DNA of 64,000 nt from Arthrobotrys musiformis. Lineage: Eukaryota; Ascomycota; Orbiliomycetes; Orbiliales; Orbiliaceae. Below, one piece after another: positions 12,171 to 23,887 of this stretch; the stretch's first letter is position 1; each line of letters opens with the position of its first letter. Under the pieces are notes generated by a model, which saw nothing but the letters and a program-made list of their open reading frames with translations, did no database searches and had not been told where the DNA came from. Position numbers and translations under genes: made by a program. Where the stretch lies: the NCBI GenBank assembly GCA_036971715.1, contig JAVHJL010000003.1, forward strand, positions 2,232,001 to 2,296,000. Direction: 5' to 3'.

Positions 12171-13900
12171 CTTGAAAAGATTATCTAGATGGCGGTGGTG
12201 AGAATTAAGATTACGATGGTGGTGGTGATGATAGAGGGTGGATAACGTTGATGATGCGTGGCGGGAGGTGGTGGTGGTAGGAGAGGTAGTTAATTAGCTG
12301 GTGTGTGTGTGACGTGCGAGCAAGAGAGAGAAAGTCTCGTGAAGGATTATTAAGATAGACAGCAGAGAGTGCTGTTAGAGCGGACAAGAATGAGAGCCCA
12401 GCCAAACGAACGTGGTTGGAGCCTTTCCCGGAAACGAGGCAATCGCTCTGTTGTCCCGTGCTAGCTGTGGCGAACTCGACAACAAGGCTCCCCCTCCAGA
12501 AGCTTCTCTGGCAACCACCTCTGACCAGATAATATCCAGTATACGATACAACTGCAACTACAAGATACCAAACAATAGAACCTCAAGAAGAACCGTCCAA
12601 ATAGAATATATCGAATAAAACAAGAAGCAGCAGAACTCGACTATATATAATAAACAAAGTCAAGACGAAAACCCCCCAGCAAGGTATGCCGCAAGGCTAA
12701 GCTAAGCCCCCAACCATCCATCCCATCCAATCCATCCATGCAACCTGCAAGCCAGGAATCGAAGGAGTCAGGTTCAAACAGCAACATCAATGCGAGAAGA
12801 CTCATCCTTCAAAAATACTTGTCCCCTCCCCTCCAAAAGAATGTCGGATTTGTACGCAACTTACATAATGCAAGTGATATGTATGTAAAACCCCGTTCAA
12901 CATTCGGTGATACCCCGTAGACAAGATAACCATCATATCCCCAGCCTGCAGCAGGGGTACATGTACCGTACATAAACGCACATTACATATCCCCAAGATT
13001 ACGAAACCTCAAGTTCTACAGCATACACACCCTCTCCAAAGATTCGTACGCTCTGTGGTTAGGCATCGAAGTCACACGTGCACACACCTCCATAATTATA
13101 GTGTAGTATAGTTGATAGTAGTAGTAGCCATTCTGATTCCTATAATTTACTTCACAAAGTAAAAGATCAAAAGAAAGAAAAGAAAGATATCCACGCATGC
13201 GATTAAAAAAAAAAAAACACAAGCCCGTAAGAACCCTTACTCTCTCTGTCTCAAACGTATCTTATATCCCTCGTATTCCATTTGTTTTTTTTTGTTTTTT
13301 GCTTTGGCTTTCTTTGGCTGTCCGAACGAGCGACACGAGCAGTAGTATTACATGGGGGTGGGGGAGGAAAAGAAAACAGCGAAGGGGAGATAGACCAAGG
13401 AGAAGAAGAAGAAGGAGCACAAGAATCCAGAGACACAATTTCCAACCACCATCCGGCTTCCAATAAATAAATAAAAACACAACCCGCGATCCCAGCGACA
13501 AAGAAAGTAAAACCAAGAAGAACCCTATCCAGCTGCTAGGTAGCAATCACAAAACCAAAAAAGAGAAAAAGGGCCACAAGCTCAAAGGCAGGAGAGTGGT
13601 AGAAGTAGTAGTAGTAGCACGGTTGGATTTCCCGATTCAGAGAGAAGAACACCTCTTAACACCGTTATGCGATCCCGTCAATTGCCCCAGTTGCTCCGAT
13701 GCCAGTCTGTTCGAGAAATTTGTGAAGTGATAATGATGTTATTGTTGATTGTTATTGGTAGTTTTTGTATTTTTGTCATTTTTTTAAATCCTTTTTTTCT
13801 TATAATCTTGAGTCCGTAGGGCTCTTCATGTTTAAATGACACGGCGGCTAAATTCATACCAGAATACGTAAGCCTTGGTTTGTGAAGAATGGGGATGCAG
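12171..13900. other. Gene-free stretch between UBC12 and the NBR1 homologue
   Basis: About 1.7 kb holding the UBC12 promoter and leader (GA/CT-rich near 12.3 kb) and the 3' UTR of the NBR1-like gene. Short frames here show no domains. No RNA gene was recognised. Confidence 0.5.
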
Positions 13901-16553
13901 TTACACATACAATCCATCGTCATCACTGGTCTCGAGAACCTCATAGTCGTCGTCAAGCATGAGGCTGTCGACGTCGTCCTCGCTGGTGACACCGTCACTA
14001 GTGTGTCCTTCTTCCTCAGAAAGGGTGAGGGTCCAAGCTGGCGAAGCTGCTGGGTTCTGAGTTCCGGGAATGGTGATCTCGGTCTCGGTCTCGGTCTCGG
14101 TCTCAACCTCAGTTGGAATAGCCTCCTCGACAGCAAGGATCTGGGACTCCTTCTCCAACTTGGGGAAGATCATCTGCGAAGATGCAGAAGAATCGGAATC
14201 ATCAACCTTCTCGTCGAGCTTGTCGTCGTACTTGATAGTCTCGGAGAGGTCGATCAACTGCTTCTTCTCTTCCTTCAAGATCTCAATGTCACACCAGAGC
14301 TTGTGTCCGAATCGAGAGCCGTTGGGGGCGGTAAGTCTCCAGTAAGAGATGACACGGCGGTTGGAAGTGAACGGGGCAGCCAAGTCAACAGCAAATGAGG
14401 CGGTCTCTCCCGGGTTGACGGTAGTGTTGGTGACTGTGGCAATGCAGCTCTCCTCGCTACCATGTCGGAACATGTGATCACCACCGACGAAGCGGACGGT
14501 GACACCGGCAGGCCATGCGCTGGTACCAGTGTTTGTAAGAGTCCAAACTTGCTCAAAATTTGCGCCAGAAGGGAAAACAGTGCCATCAGAGATCACATCA
14601 CGAAGGTACTCGGCCTGCAAGGGCTCGGACTCCTTGACGGGAACTGGGATTGGTTCCGAATGCTCAACTGGGACCTTCTTCTCATCTAGGTATTCTGTGG
14701 AAGGCTCAACGTCAGCAACAGTCTGGACCTGAGTGGCAGCGTTGGTAGTCGGTCTAAGGATAGCAGCGTCGACAGCTCGGACATCTCCGAGAACACAGGC
14801 TGTGCCGGCAGTAGTGGCCTCAGTCGTGGAGCAAGTGATGCCCTGGAGAGCAGTCTTCATCTTGATGATGGGATGAGTCTTGTTATGGTCGTTGAGCGGC
14901 GAGGCCTCGCAGTTGGCGCAGAAGTCCAAGTCATCACAAATGGCACACTTGTAACGATCACCCAAAATGTACATCATGTTGTCACGGCATAGTGGGCCAT
15001 CGCATCGGACGCCGTTGTGAATGGTCTTCGGTCCATATTGAGGAGAAATGTTAATAGCCTCGTAGATTCTGACGAATCTGTGGCCGGGGTGGGTTTCCGG
15101 TGCAGTCTTGACACACACGGTGCAGAAATCCCAATCCGGGCAAGCCAAGCACTTGTGTCTAACACCGTTGATGGTGGTGTCGCACCCATCGCAGATAGCG
15201 TGGTGACGGACGCCACGGCCTGGTGCCAACAAGGCGGTTCCAACGGTATCAAGGGGTGTATCCTTGGTGGCAGGCGAGAATCCGTGCATGGGGTGGTGGC
15301 CGTGCTTTTGGGAAATGTGGCATGGAAGACAGATATCGTAGTCTTCGCAGTCGTTGCAGGTCACGAAGCACTCCTCCGGGAGAGACGCAATACAGCAATT
15401 ACAAGTGCGTGTCCTGAATGGTGGTTGTGGTGGTGATGGTGGTTGCTGCTGCTGCTGCGGCTGGTCTTCTTCTGGTGCTGGCGAAGGAGCTGTGGATCGT
15501 TGCTTGCGCTTATTGTATTCTGTCGTGCTCGAGACGATACGTCCCTTCTCCAAGGTACGCTTGATGAGCCAGTGGTCACCCTCGCAATGAACCCCGTTTT
15601 CGACGCAAGAAGAGCAGAGGTCGTAGTCTCCCTTATCACAGATCGAGCAGTGGTAATGTTCCCCACTGATGGTTCCCTGGCACTGGTTACAGTAGACCAA
15701 GAACGACCTCGACACTGGAACGACCTCGGGCTCGACGCAAGCACCGATCTTGCACTCAGTCTTGATGGGTTCGGGAACGACGTTCTTAAGCGACAGTTCC
15801 TTCATACGCTTATCCAACTCGACTCCGAGGTGCTGCTGGAGCTGTTGTGCGAAAGTATCCCCAGCAAAGTAGTTTGTGACCTGATCGGCGATCGTCTGAG
15901 TATGGTCAACGGGCTCCGGTTGCGGCTCGACTGGGGCATTGGTGGCTTCGGGAACAACATTCTCAACGACGGCCTGCTGTGGAATGACGGGAGTTGGGGT
16001 TGGGGTTGGCTCAACGCCTGGTAGGGTGACCTGCGAGGTGTATGCCGGAGGGTTCAAAGAGATGGGGTTCTCAACTAAGGACGAATCAGCAATCGCCAAA
16101 CCAGCTAATCTCCCCATAACGGATTCCATAGTCTCACCATTCTCCGGTGTCACGATAGTGGCCTTGAGACGAAGCTTAAGCTTTGCCTTAGCGGCACGGT
16201 ACAACTGCTTGTAGACGGTCGAGTTGTTGGTGTCCAAGACGACAAAGGAGGCAGCACTGTCACTGTATCTCTCGAAGCTAACTTCTTGATCTTGTGGGAT
16301 TGCAAGGGCAGTTCGAAGCTAGAGGGTTTAGTTAATAATCAATATATTTTTTTCGATTACATAATGTCGGTATGTTGGTGAGGGCCGCGCGTCATACCTT
16401 GGTGGGGAGAACTGCTGGTCCTAGGTCGCGTAGAGGCAGTTTAAAACGACGGATAGCACCATCATATGAGACCTTGACGGTGATAGGAGTGTCCGGGTTC
16501 ACCGGAACGTGGGCTGGAGCAGCCTGTGGGATCTGGGGAACTTGGGTAGCCAT
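13901..16553 (-). CDS. nbr1: NBR1-type selective autophagy receptor, four ZZ fingers, 857 aa
   Basis: Predicted cargo adaptor linking ubiquitinated or aggregated proteins and organelles to Atg8 on the phagophore. Exons 16398-16553 and 13901-16318, intron 79 nt (GTATGA...CTCTAG). Domains in order: an N-terminal PB1-like region (about 16-105); four ZZ-type zinc fingers at about 262-305, 358-399, 427-468 and 490-535 (for example CNQCQG, CDGCDTTING and CAICDDLDFC); the NBR1/FW immunoglobulin-like domain at about 620-733 (FEQVWTLTNTGTSAWP, then GHKLWCDIEI); and an acidic tail with a TE-repeat. Residues 844-847 read YEVL preceded by DDD and followed by ETSDDD, a textbook LIR/AIM. I saw no UBA domain, as in other fungal NBR1 proteins. 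Start is the first ATG of exon 1. Confidence 0.95.
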
Positions 16554-16563
16554 ATTGATCTAT

Positions 16564-17458
16564 CTGTTTGGAGATGGTTGTAAGATGGTTAACGAGCCGT
16601 TTAAGAAGATCCGAGTGGTTAAATAGATTTGGCCCAAAAATATGACAAAAAAAAAAAAGACAGAACTTTTTTCTTTGAACAAAATACAAGTTATAAAAAA
16701 TAAATAGAGGGAGGAAAGGATTCAAGTCCTAGAGCCGGGATGTTGAACCAAATAAAAGGACCGGGGGATCCGAAGGGAGGGAATAGAAAGGCAAGGGGAG
16801 GGAGGAGGAGGAAGAGAGAGAGAAAGAGAGGTGAATGTGGCACGTTCTGGAATATAAAGAGGGGACAAGTGTAGAGGCAGGAATGAAGGCTGACGAATAC
16901 AAAAAAGCAGCGTATTCGATCAAAGACAATAAGTACTTTTTTCCCGTCTTTGTAACGCAATGTCTCCTCCAGTACGGAGCACTGCAGCTGCGTAGTGTAT
17001 TGATCCGGGGTTGGTGGCGATGACTGAGAAAGTGACCGGGATACTTGATCGAATCAGGCGTCTGGGTATAATGACTGGTCTTGTCCCAAAGAGCACCGGA
17101 TCGGGTCAACTCGTGGAACACCCGGGAACAACCATAAATAATATATCTAACTACCCGCCCCAGGATAGATAGTATATAATACAATATGATATAATACCTC
17201 AAGGCCTTAGGGAAATGAAAATAGAGGTGTATGTGGATATAAAACGTCAAGGGCGGTAATGGTGACGATAAAGGTGACGGTGACGATGACAAGGACAATG
17301 CAGCAAACGATGGGGGGAAGAGGGCAAACCACCACCAGCGGCACCCAGACAAGGAAGCAGGTACATCGACGACGACGACGACAACCTCCGGAGCCTGGGA
17401 GGTTTCGCGGCCTGGCAGGCGGTAATAATAGAATAGAACAGGATAGAATAACACTTAC
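16564..17458 (-). other. Possible long 5' UTR intron of the NBR1 homologue (about 895 nt)
   Basis: On the minus strand a consensus donor GTAAGT follows GCGCAA at 17459, and an acceptor CCAAACAG ends at 16564, only 10 nt before the NBR1 ATG. The span has no convincing coding frame. If used, the promoter lies beyond 17.5 kb, next to a CT-rich stretch and a GGAT repeat. This is inferred from splice signals only. Confidence 0.45.
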
Positions 17459-18980
17459 TTGCGCACACAACTTTCTCCCGCTTGCTTTTCTGTTGTAAAA
17501 AAGGCAGCTAGATCTTCTTGATCATTCGAACGAACAGAATAAACTGGCTACCTCTCTCGGGAGATAGGCAGGGAAGTCAACTGAACTGATCTCTTGGTTT
17601 ACGATGGTGGATGGATGGATGGATGGAATAGAGGGAAAAGAAGGAAGAGCGAGATGAGCGGCAGTGATGATTAATATTGAGCGAGGACGAGGGAAAGAGA
17701 AAGGGAAGGAGAGAGAGATATTAACATTATATTTATTATGTCGTACGTCCTGACCGCCGGGGGGACTTAATAAGCGAGTACTCCGGCTTGCTCCCGCCTC
17801 GTTCTCACATCATATCATATCTTATATATCCTATCAGAATCAACCACCGTGCATGTATATCTAACCGTACTCGCAGACTTCACAGAATCACTGTTTTATG
17901 ATATGGTACAATAACAATCCAGTAAACGGTGATGTCTAGCCCAATCGGAGGATCGCAGACCTCGAAATCCAACCTCATCGGAAAAACATCAAAGTCTAGT
18001 GTATACAATACAATACATAGCACAGCTATGATCAGGATCATGTGCCCCATCCTCAAACATCCGAAAAGGATCCAATTCAAGCCCGCCCAAGCGCCGCGAC
18101 CAACGACGGAAACGACACGACCAGGCTTAACATCGGGCTGCTAACTCAACTAGCAAAGAAATGTCGTGCCGTGCATGCAATCCCTCCATCTCCCCTCCAT
18201 TCGGGTTAGAACAGCCTCGCCTTCTTGCCCATGTTCAGCCCCGTCGACCTTACATCCTGCCCGATAACGTCACCAGCCTCTCTTCCTCTTAACTTGTTTG
18301 TCGAAACGAAAGGGAACGGCCGATTCGGTAGTCTATTTCGAACAAGCGTCTATTCCCTGTGCAAGAGCTCGGAAAACCGAGCCTTGGCCTTTTTCTCTCC
18401 CGACCCAACTAATTCAATATCTAAAAAATCTAGAACAGTTTTCGAAGGCAATGTAGGAATTTCGAGGCTTAGCCTAGGAATTAATCAAGGACTTTATCAG
18501 ATGGTAGCAACGCGTGGTAATTTTCCATTGCTATTTCTTTCCGATTCTTCTTTTTCCTTCCTTTCTCCCCCTGCTTTTTAAATTCAAAAGAAAAGAAAGG
18601 AAAAGCAAAAGGGTCTATTTAGTAAATACAGGGTTTTCTATCCCAGTGCATCTGGAATAGAAGTTATGTTTGTGTTTTTGGATGCATTGGTTCGTCTTCG
18701 TCTCTTGACGGCGACGATCCATTGGGTGAGGGCTCGGTGAAGTATGGAGGGATGAGGACGACAGAAGCAGGGCGGTCTGGTGGATGGATAAAGGGCAAAT
18801 GCATGAGGGGATATCAAAAATGAAAACTCAAGAGAAGTGCTAGGAAATATCACCCGCCATAAAAATTAAATAAAAAAAGGGCAAAAAAAAAAGTATGATG
18901 TAGTTTTGGTTATGGCAAAAAGAAACGAGGAAAAAAAAAAGTTCAAACGGCAGTCAACGGAGCCAGGCACGAGGAATCTA
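17459..18980. other. Gene-free stretch, probable NBR1 promoter and DBP5 3' region
   Basis: About 1.5 kb. It contains a short (GGAT)n repeat at about 17609-17627 and purine-rich tracts. No gene or RNA was recognised. Confidence 0.5.
17609..17627. repeat. GGAT tetranucleotide microsatellite
   Basis: Four tandem GGAT units plus a partial unit on the plus strand, in the presumed promoter region of the NBR1-like gene. Confidence 0.8.
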
Positions 18981-20727
18981 CTAGTTCCCCGAACCGACTC
19001 CCATGAATTGCTCGCTCGCCTTGCTAGATTTCATAATGTTCTTGATCTGTTTGCGGGCCTATATATCGAGCTGGAGTTAGCATATCCTATTCCCGCTACA
19101 CAAAGAAAAAAAGGCTCCACGATGGTAATAGAACACTCACTTCATCAGATTTGATGTCAATCCTAGTCATCTGGCACTTAAAGTGACGCTGGATGGCATC
19201 CATCTGCTGCCAGCTGAGCTGATCCTGGACAAAGCTGAAACTAGCACCGACACGTCCAAAACGACCCGTACGGCCGATTCTGTGAAGGTACGTCTCGAAA
19301 TCCGGGGTGCGGCCGTCGGGAAGCGTTGGAAGATCATAGTTGACAACGAGTGAGACGGAAGCGATATCAATACCACGGGCAATAACATTGGTAGTGATAA
19401 GGACTTTAGAACGTCCAAAACGGAAGTCGTCGATGATTTTGTCACGCTGATTGCCGTCGAAGGCACCGTGCAAAGAGGAAACGGCATGTCCGTCCTCGGT
19501 CATTCGGCGATGAAGTTCATTGGCATTCTCACGTCTCTAGTATGCAATGTTAGCCTTTGTTCTCTTTTACTTCCGCACAATCATCGCTGCCACAGCGGGC
19601 CTCTTACCCTAACAAAGATGACAGATTGTCCGATGGTCATCAATTCGTACAGTTTGAGAATAGCGTCGTACTTCTCATCATCGTTGGCGCAATCCATGTA
19701 GAATTGTTTGATTCCCTCGACGGTAAGCTCCTCTTGCTTCAGGGTAAGTTTGTTGGCACCTGGAGCGAACTTCTCCGCATATTCGATAACTTTTTGAGGG
19801 AATGTGGCAGAAAACAGAAGAACCTGAAGGCCGGTCTTTGGCAAAAATCTGTTATCGCAGTCCGAATCAGTACAGAGTTCCACATTGGCCAAATTGAGGA
19901 CAATGGATAACGGGCTTACGATTTGACACGGAAACATTGGTCACCGAGACCCTGTTGGTCCAACATATTGTCGGCCTCGTCGAGACAGAGCATCCTCAGG
20001 TCCTTAACCGGGAGGACTCTACGCTTAATACAGTCAAGAACTGTTCCTGGGGTTCCGACGACAACCTGGGCTTCAATTATCTTCCCACGTTCGACGGCGA
20101 GAGGAACAGCGAATTGAGTTTTGACTTGGAGGAAGCTTCCCATGTTGTCGACAACGGCCAAGATCTGTCGAGCAAGCTCACGGGAGGGAGCAAGACAAAG
20201 CGCCTGAGGAACATTCTTGGCAACGTCGATTTTGGTCAACATGGAAAGCACGAAGGCGGCAGTCTTGCCGGTACCGGATTGGGATTGCCCGATGAGGTTG
20301 GTTTCATTGTTCAGGATGAGGGGGAGGGCGCGCTCTTGGATCTTAGATGGGCGGCTGAATCGCATGAGGGCGAGACCCTTCAACAGTTCCTCCTTCCTGC
20401 AGACGAATACCCACCATGTTAGCTACGTTCCGTAAAGACCATAATGCCGAGAGATAGGAGCAATAGCTTTTTGTAAGATAAAACGTACAATCCGAGCTCG
20501 GTGAACTCTTTGATAGAATACAAGGGACTGTTCGGGTCAGCCTGCAAATCGGCAAGGGTGACATTGACATCATGCTCGTTCTGGATGAGATTGTCGTGCT
20601 TTTGCTGAGACGAGTCTCCAGCAACCGGCTGGGGCGTTTGCTGCAACTGTTTCGACATGTTTGCAGCCTCTTCTTCTTGTTCAACGTCGTCTGCCCACGA
20701 AGTCTTGCTGTTGCTGGATTCAGCCAT
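18981..20727 (-). CDS. DBP5: DEAD-box ATP-dependent RNA helicase DBP5, 476 aa
   Basis: Acts at the cytoplasmic face of the nuclear pore, where Gle1 with inositol hexakisphosphate and Nup159 control its ATPase, and strips export factors such as Mex67 from mRNA. Exons: 20489-20727, 19920-20396, 19608-19848, 19141-19536, 18981-19058; introns of 92, 71, 71 and 82 nt. Motifs: Q-motif FSRPSKIQERALPL, Walker A SQSGTGKT, PSRELARQ, DEAD in LCLDEADNM, LFSATFP, VIFVRRRENANEL, ARGIDI and HRIGRTGRFGR. The N-terminal acidic/Gln-rich extension with ADLQADPNSPLYSIKEF and the C-terminal end MGVGSGN are characteristic of DBP5 rather than of eIF4A. Every exon joins in phase, and the length matches the family (about 480). 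Confidence 0.97.
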
Positions 20728-21733
20728 ACTGAATCACAGGACGCGCTTGAGGCGGGGAGCTTTGCGGTTGGTGAGAGGGAAATGTATAACGGTAACGAAT
20801 AGGATGGATCCGAACGGAGGATCTCGGTCTCAATGGCCGGTTGGTTCTTGCTGGACGTGAGATAAGGTACCGGGGTGGAGTAAGATTCGATGGAGTGATA
20901 TTGAGGGACTTCGATGGTTGTGATGGCTGTTCTCTCCAGGCAGTGACGGAGAATATCAAGAACGGGAGTGTTTCTTTTTTTAGAAGGGAATATAGGACGG
21001 AGGAGGAAGATGGAAGGAAGAAAGAAGAAATGGAGCTCCAGATAGGTAATATATATATGGTTATTTACAAGCAGATGCGAGGGCGCTGTCGACGGAGGGT
21101 CGTCTCGTAACCGGTGCGTGGTGGGGTTTGATTGTGATGGTGGTTTGTGATGGTGATTGCGGGCGGGAACAAAAATGCGAGGGAAGCGACCGTTGATTCA
21201 GAATGAGTAGCATACCTGCTTTGGATCCTTGTTTTTACTAGTTAGCTGGCATCTAGCTTAGTCACATTGCATTTATCGAGCAGAATTGCCCTCATCACCG
21301 GTGCATTATCCCTCATGTGCATCGCATTGCTTTGCTACTCACTGGATTAGTATAAAATAGAGGGTAGGTAATATAATTATATGCGCTATCGATAAGTTCT
21401 TGACTGCCAGTTTCTCGCACGAGAGATTTGATCCCACTCGACTCGACTCGACTGCCCCGCGGTATGTATGTCCACGAGCTGTGTTGTTCGTGGCCGCCAT
21501 GGCCGACCAGGGTCTTTGTCCAGAGCCTCTTTGTCCAGAGCCACGAGGTAGGCGTTCCCGCAGGCACCCGTCCCGCGGGACACAGCTACAATATATATTA
21601 ATCCCATAGCTTAGCCCCTGTACCTACCTACTTAAGTAAGTTGGTACCTAGGGAGGGATACAAAGAAAGGACTAAGTACATACGTACACAAGCTGAGGGT
21701 CGTTGTGACGGTTTCGCTCTGATATATAATATT
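20728..21733. other. Intergenic region, divergent promoters
   Basis: About 1.0 kb between the divergent DBP5 (minus) and the F-box-like locus (plus). It should hold both promoters. No other feature was recognised. Confidence 0.5.
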
Positions 21734-23023
21734 ATGACCATGATGCCTCCCCTCATAAAATGCATGGAGGGGATGCCCTGCGAGGTCCTTTTTTCTCACG
21801 TCCCCAGATATTCTCTCAAACGCATCACGCATTGCTCAAAGTACTGCCGGGATGCCGTTCGACCGGTGCTGGCGAACGTATATTCGCATATCCCACTTCA
21901 CTATGCATCCGTAGCCGCTTTCGAAGATGACGGGTTGCTGTCTCGTTTCCGGCATGATGTCCGGTCAGTTATAATAAACATTCCTGAAATCCCGAAATAT
22001 TTGTTAAAACACGGATTTTTATGGTCTCGTTCCCAGGATTTTTATATAGATAGATGTGTTTATAACCCGCCATCAATGTGGAACAACATCCACACCTCCA
22101 TCTTCTCAGCCCTCTCATACCTCCCCGCACTCAAAGAAATGACCATACGCAACTTGTCAGGACTGCATGATCTCAGGATGTAGGTTTATCGTACAATCCC
22201 CCGTGTCGGATGAAGTTATGCCCGAATACTCGTCCGAAACGTTTCCAAAGTCCTTGGGACGCTTATGATGTATACCTCCAATTTTTGTTTCCCGAGGCAT
22301 TCCAGCCTGGAGGCTGCGTAATTCCCAGTCGGTTCATCGGCAGAATCACTGCGGCATCTGGAAATACATGCCTGGGTGCTCGAAGAGAAAACGGAGGGTG
22401 TGAATCTTGTATTCCCAAACCTTACGAGCCTGGTGATCGGTACGCTCAGCAATGCCATGGTGTACAACAAAGCACTGCTCTGGTGCATCGAAAGCTGTCC
22501 GAAGTTACAATCCCTCGCTCTCGAGCTGCGGGATAAGGATTCCGGAACTCTTTGGGGCAGCAGGGTCCCATACGGCGATCCATCTTTGGAGTGCGAGAAA
22601 TTGGCGTTGATACGTACGCTAAGAAAGCTCTCGGTTCCGTGGCCTGGAGCTTCTAGCGGGAAGAGGTACAAAAGACGCCAATTAAGTAATTTGATCAGAA
22701 GCTTGGTGGGCGCGGGGCTGGATTTGGAAGAGGTTATGTTCGGTAGGATACCCCCCTGGAAGTGCATTTACGATGACGAGGTCCATTTGAGAGGGAGGAT
22801 ATCTGTTGTCAAGGAGGAAACGGTACGAGCGAGGATATGGTGGCGGAGACTACACCGGGTGCGGAGCAGGGAAGAGCCATGCTTGGAAGAAGAAGAGGAT
22901 ATATATAACGGGTCTGATGTCGATAGTGGAGATGATATGTATGAGAACCCCCCACCAGGGGCGATAGTGTATCCTCTTTGGGTGCTCTTGAACTCGAGGA
23001 AAGAAAGGATTCCCTCTATATAA
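21734..23023 (+). pseudogene. F-box/LRR-like protein gene interrupted by three in-frame stops
   Basis: One reading frame carries the homologous signal from ATG 21734 to the stop at 23023, but it is broken by TAG (22181), TGA (22211) and TAA (22319), all within 141 nt. The N-terminal part has an F-box-like pattern (PCEVLFSHVPRYSLKRITH, CRDAVRPVL). It is followed by leucine-rich-repeat-like segments (LSYLPALKEMTIRNLSGL; RHLEIHAWVLEE; FPNLTSLVIGTL; CPKLQSLALELR) and an acidic C-terminus. The short stretches between the stops (RNVSKVLGTLMMYTSN) still read as LRR in the same frame. I tried introns that would remove all stops. The GTAGGT donor at 22180 does not join in phase to any nearby stop-free acceptor. 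A degraded gene is therefore the simplest view, but an unusual splice pattern remains possible. F-box proteins normally bring substrates to SCF ubiquitin ligases. Confidence 0.5.
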
Positions 23024-23887
23024 CCCGCCTTCGCCGAAGCTAGCTATTATCTCAGCATATATTATGTTATCGATCGAGGGTTGCATTGTCGAGTCTTATT
23101 TATATTTATACAAGCCGACTTGCGTTGGAATGTTGCAGGCATCCCAAAAGGGACGTCAAACGGGGCTCTGAGATACATCTGAGACGGGCTAAACGGCCTC
23201 CCCTGTAGTGCAGCGCTGCTCCGGAACAACCTCCAAGCCCGCTGAATCAAAAGTTAGTGTTTCTGTGTTCAATCAGTTCTTTCCGTCGGCAGAACCCGGT
23301 GCAGCGTGGTGCAGCGCACATCGATTAAATTGTGGACCGGGTGTGTGATTGGTGATACGCGGGCGAGGCACAAAGCTAAGCCCACCGGCCTGTCGTAATG
23401 GAATAGCTCAGCCAAGCCAGCATTTGGCATATCGCAGACATCATATCATACGTCGAAGGATAATTGAATTCCAATTATCTGATCCTGAGCCGTACCGCCT
23501 CGAACATGAAATCTGGCTAGTATGTATACAAGTATCAGCTCAGTATATGCCTCATGGTATGCGGGATTAGGCCCCTTCATGGAATTTATCCGTTTGACGC
23601 ATACTTAGGCAGGTACGAGACTAGTTCAGAACAGACGTCGGCCGGTTCTCAGGGCACCCGATAGCCAGGCCGGGATGCCTGCAACCCCATACTGATTGAC
23701 TGCATCTTTGTCTCTCCCCCCCAATTCTTATTCTTATCTTACGTTACAACAACCATCATCATCCTTCTTTCTTCCTCGCTTTCACCCCATCGCACAACCT
23801 CATTCGACTTATCCTTCCCCATTATTTTACCCTTCTGAATACACAAGGGGAGTGATCTAGGTTGTTATCTTTCTTGGCTCCCCCAAA
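23024..23887. other. Gene-free stretch upstream of BZZ1
   Basis: About 860 nt. The last 200 nt before the BZZ1 ATG are pyrimidine-rich, typical of a fungal leader. The rest shows nothing recognisable. Confidence 0.5.

Noticed and set aside
13889..14398. 169-aa plus-strand frame
   Set aside because: Antisense of the acidic C-terminus of the NBR1 homologue.
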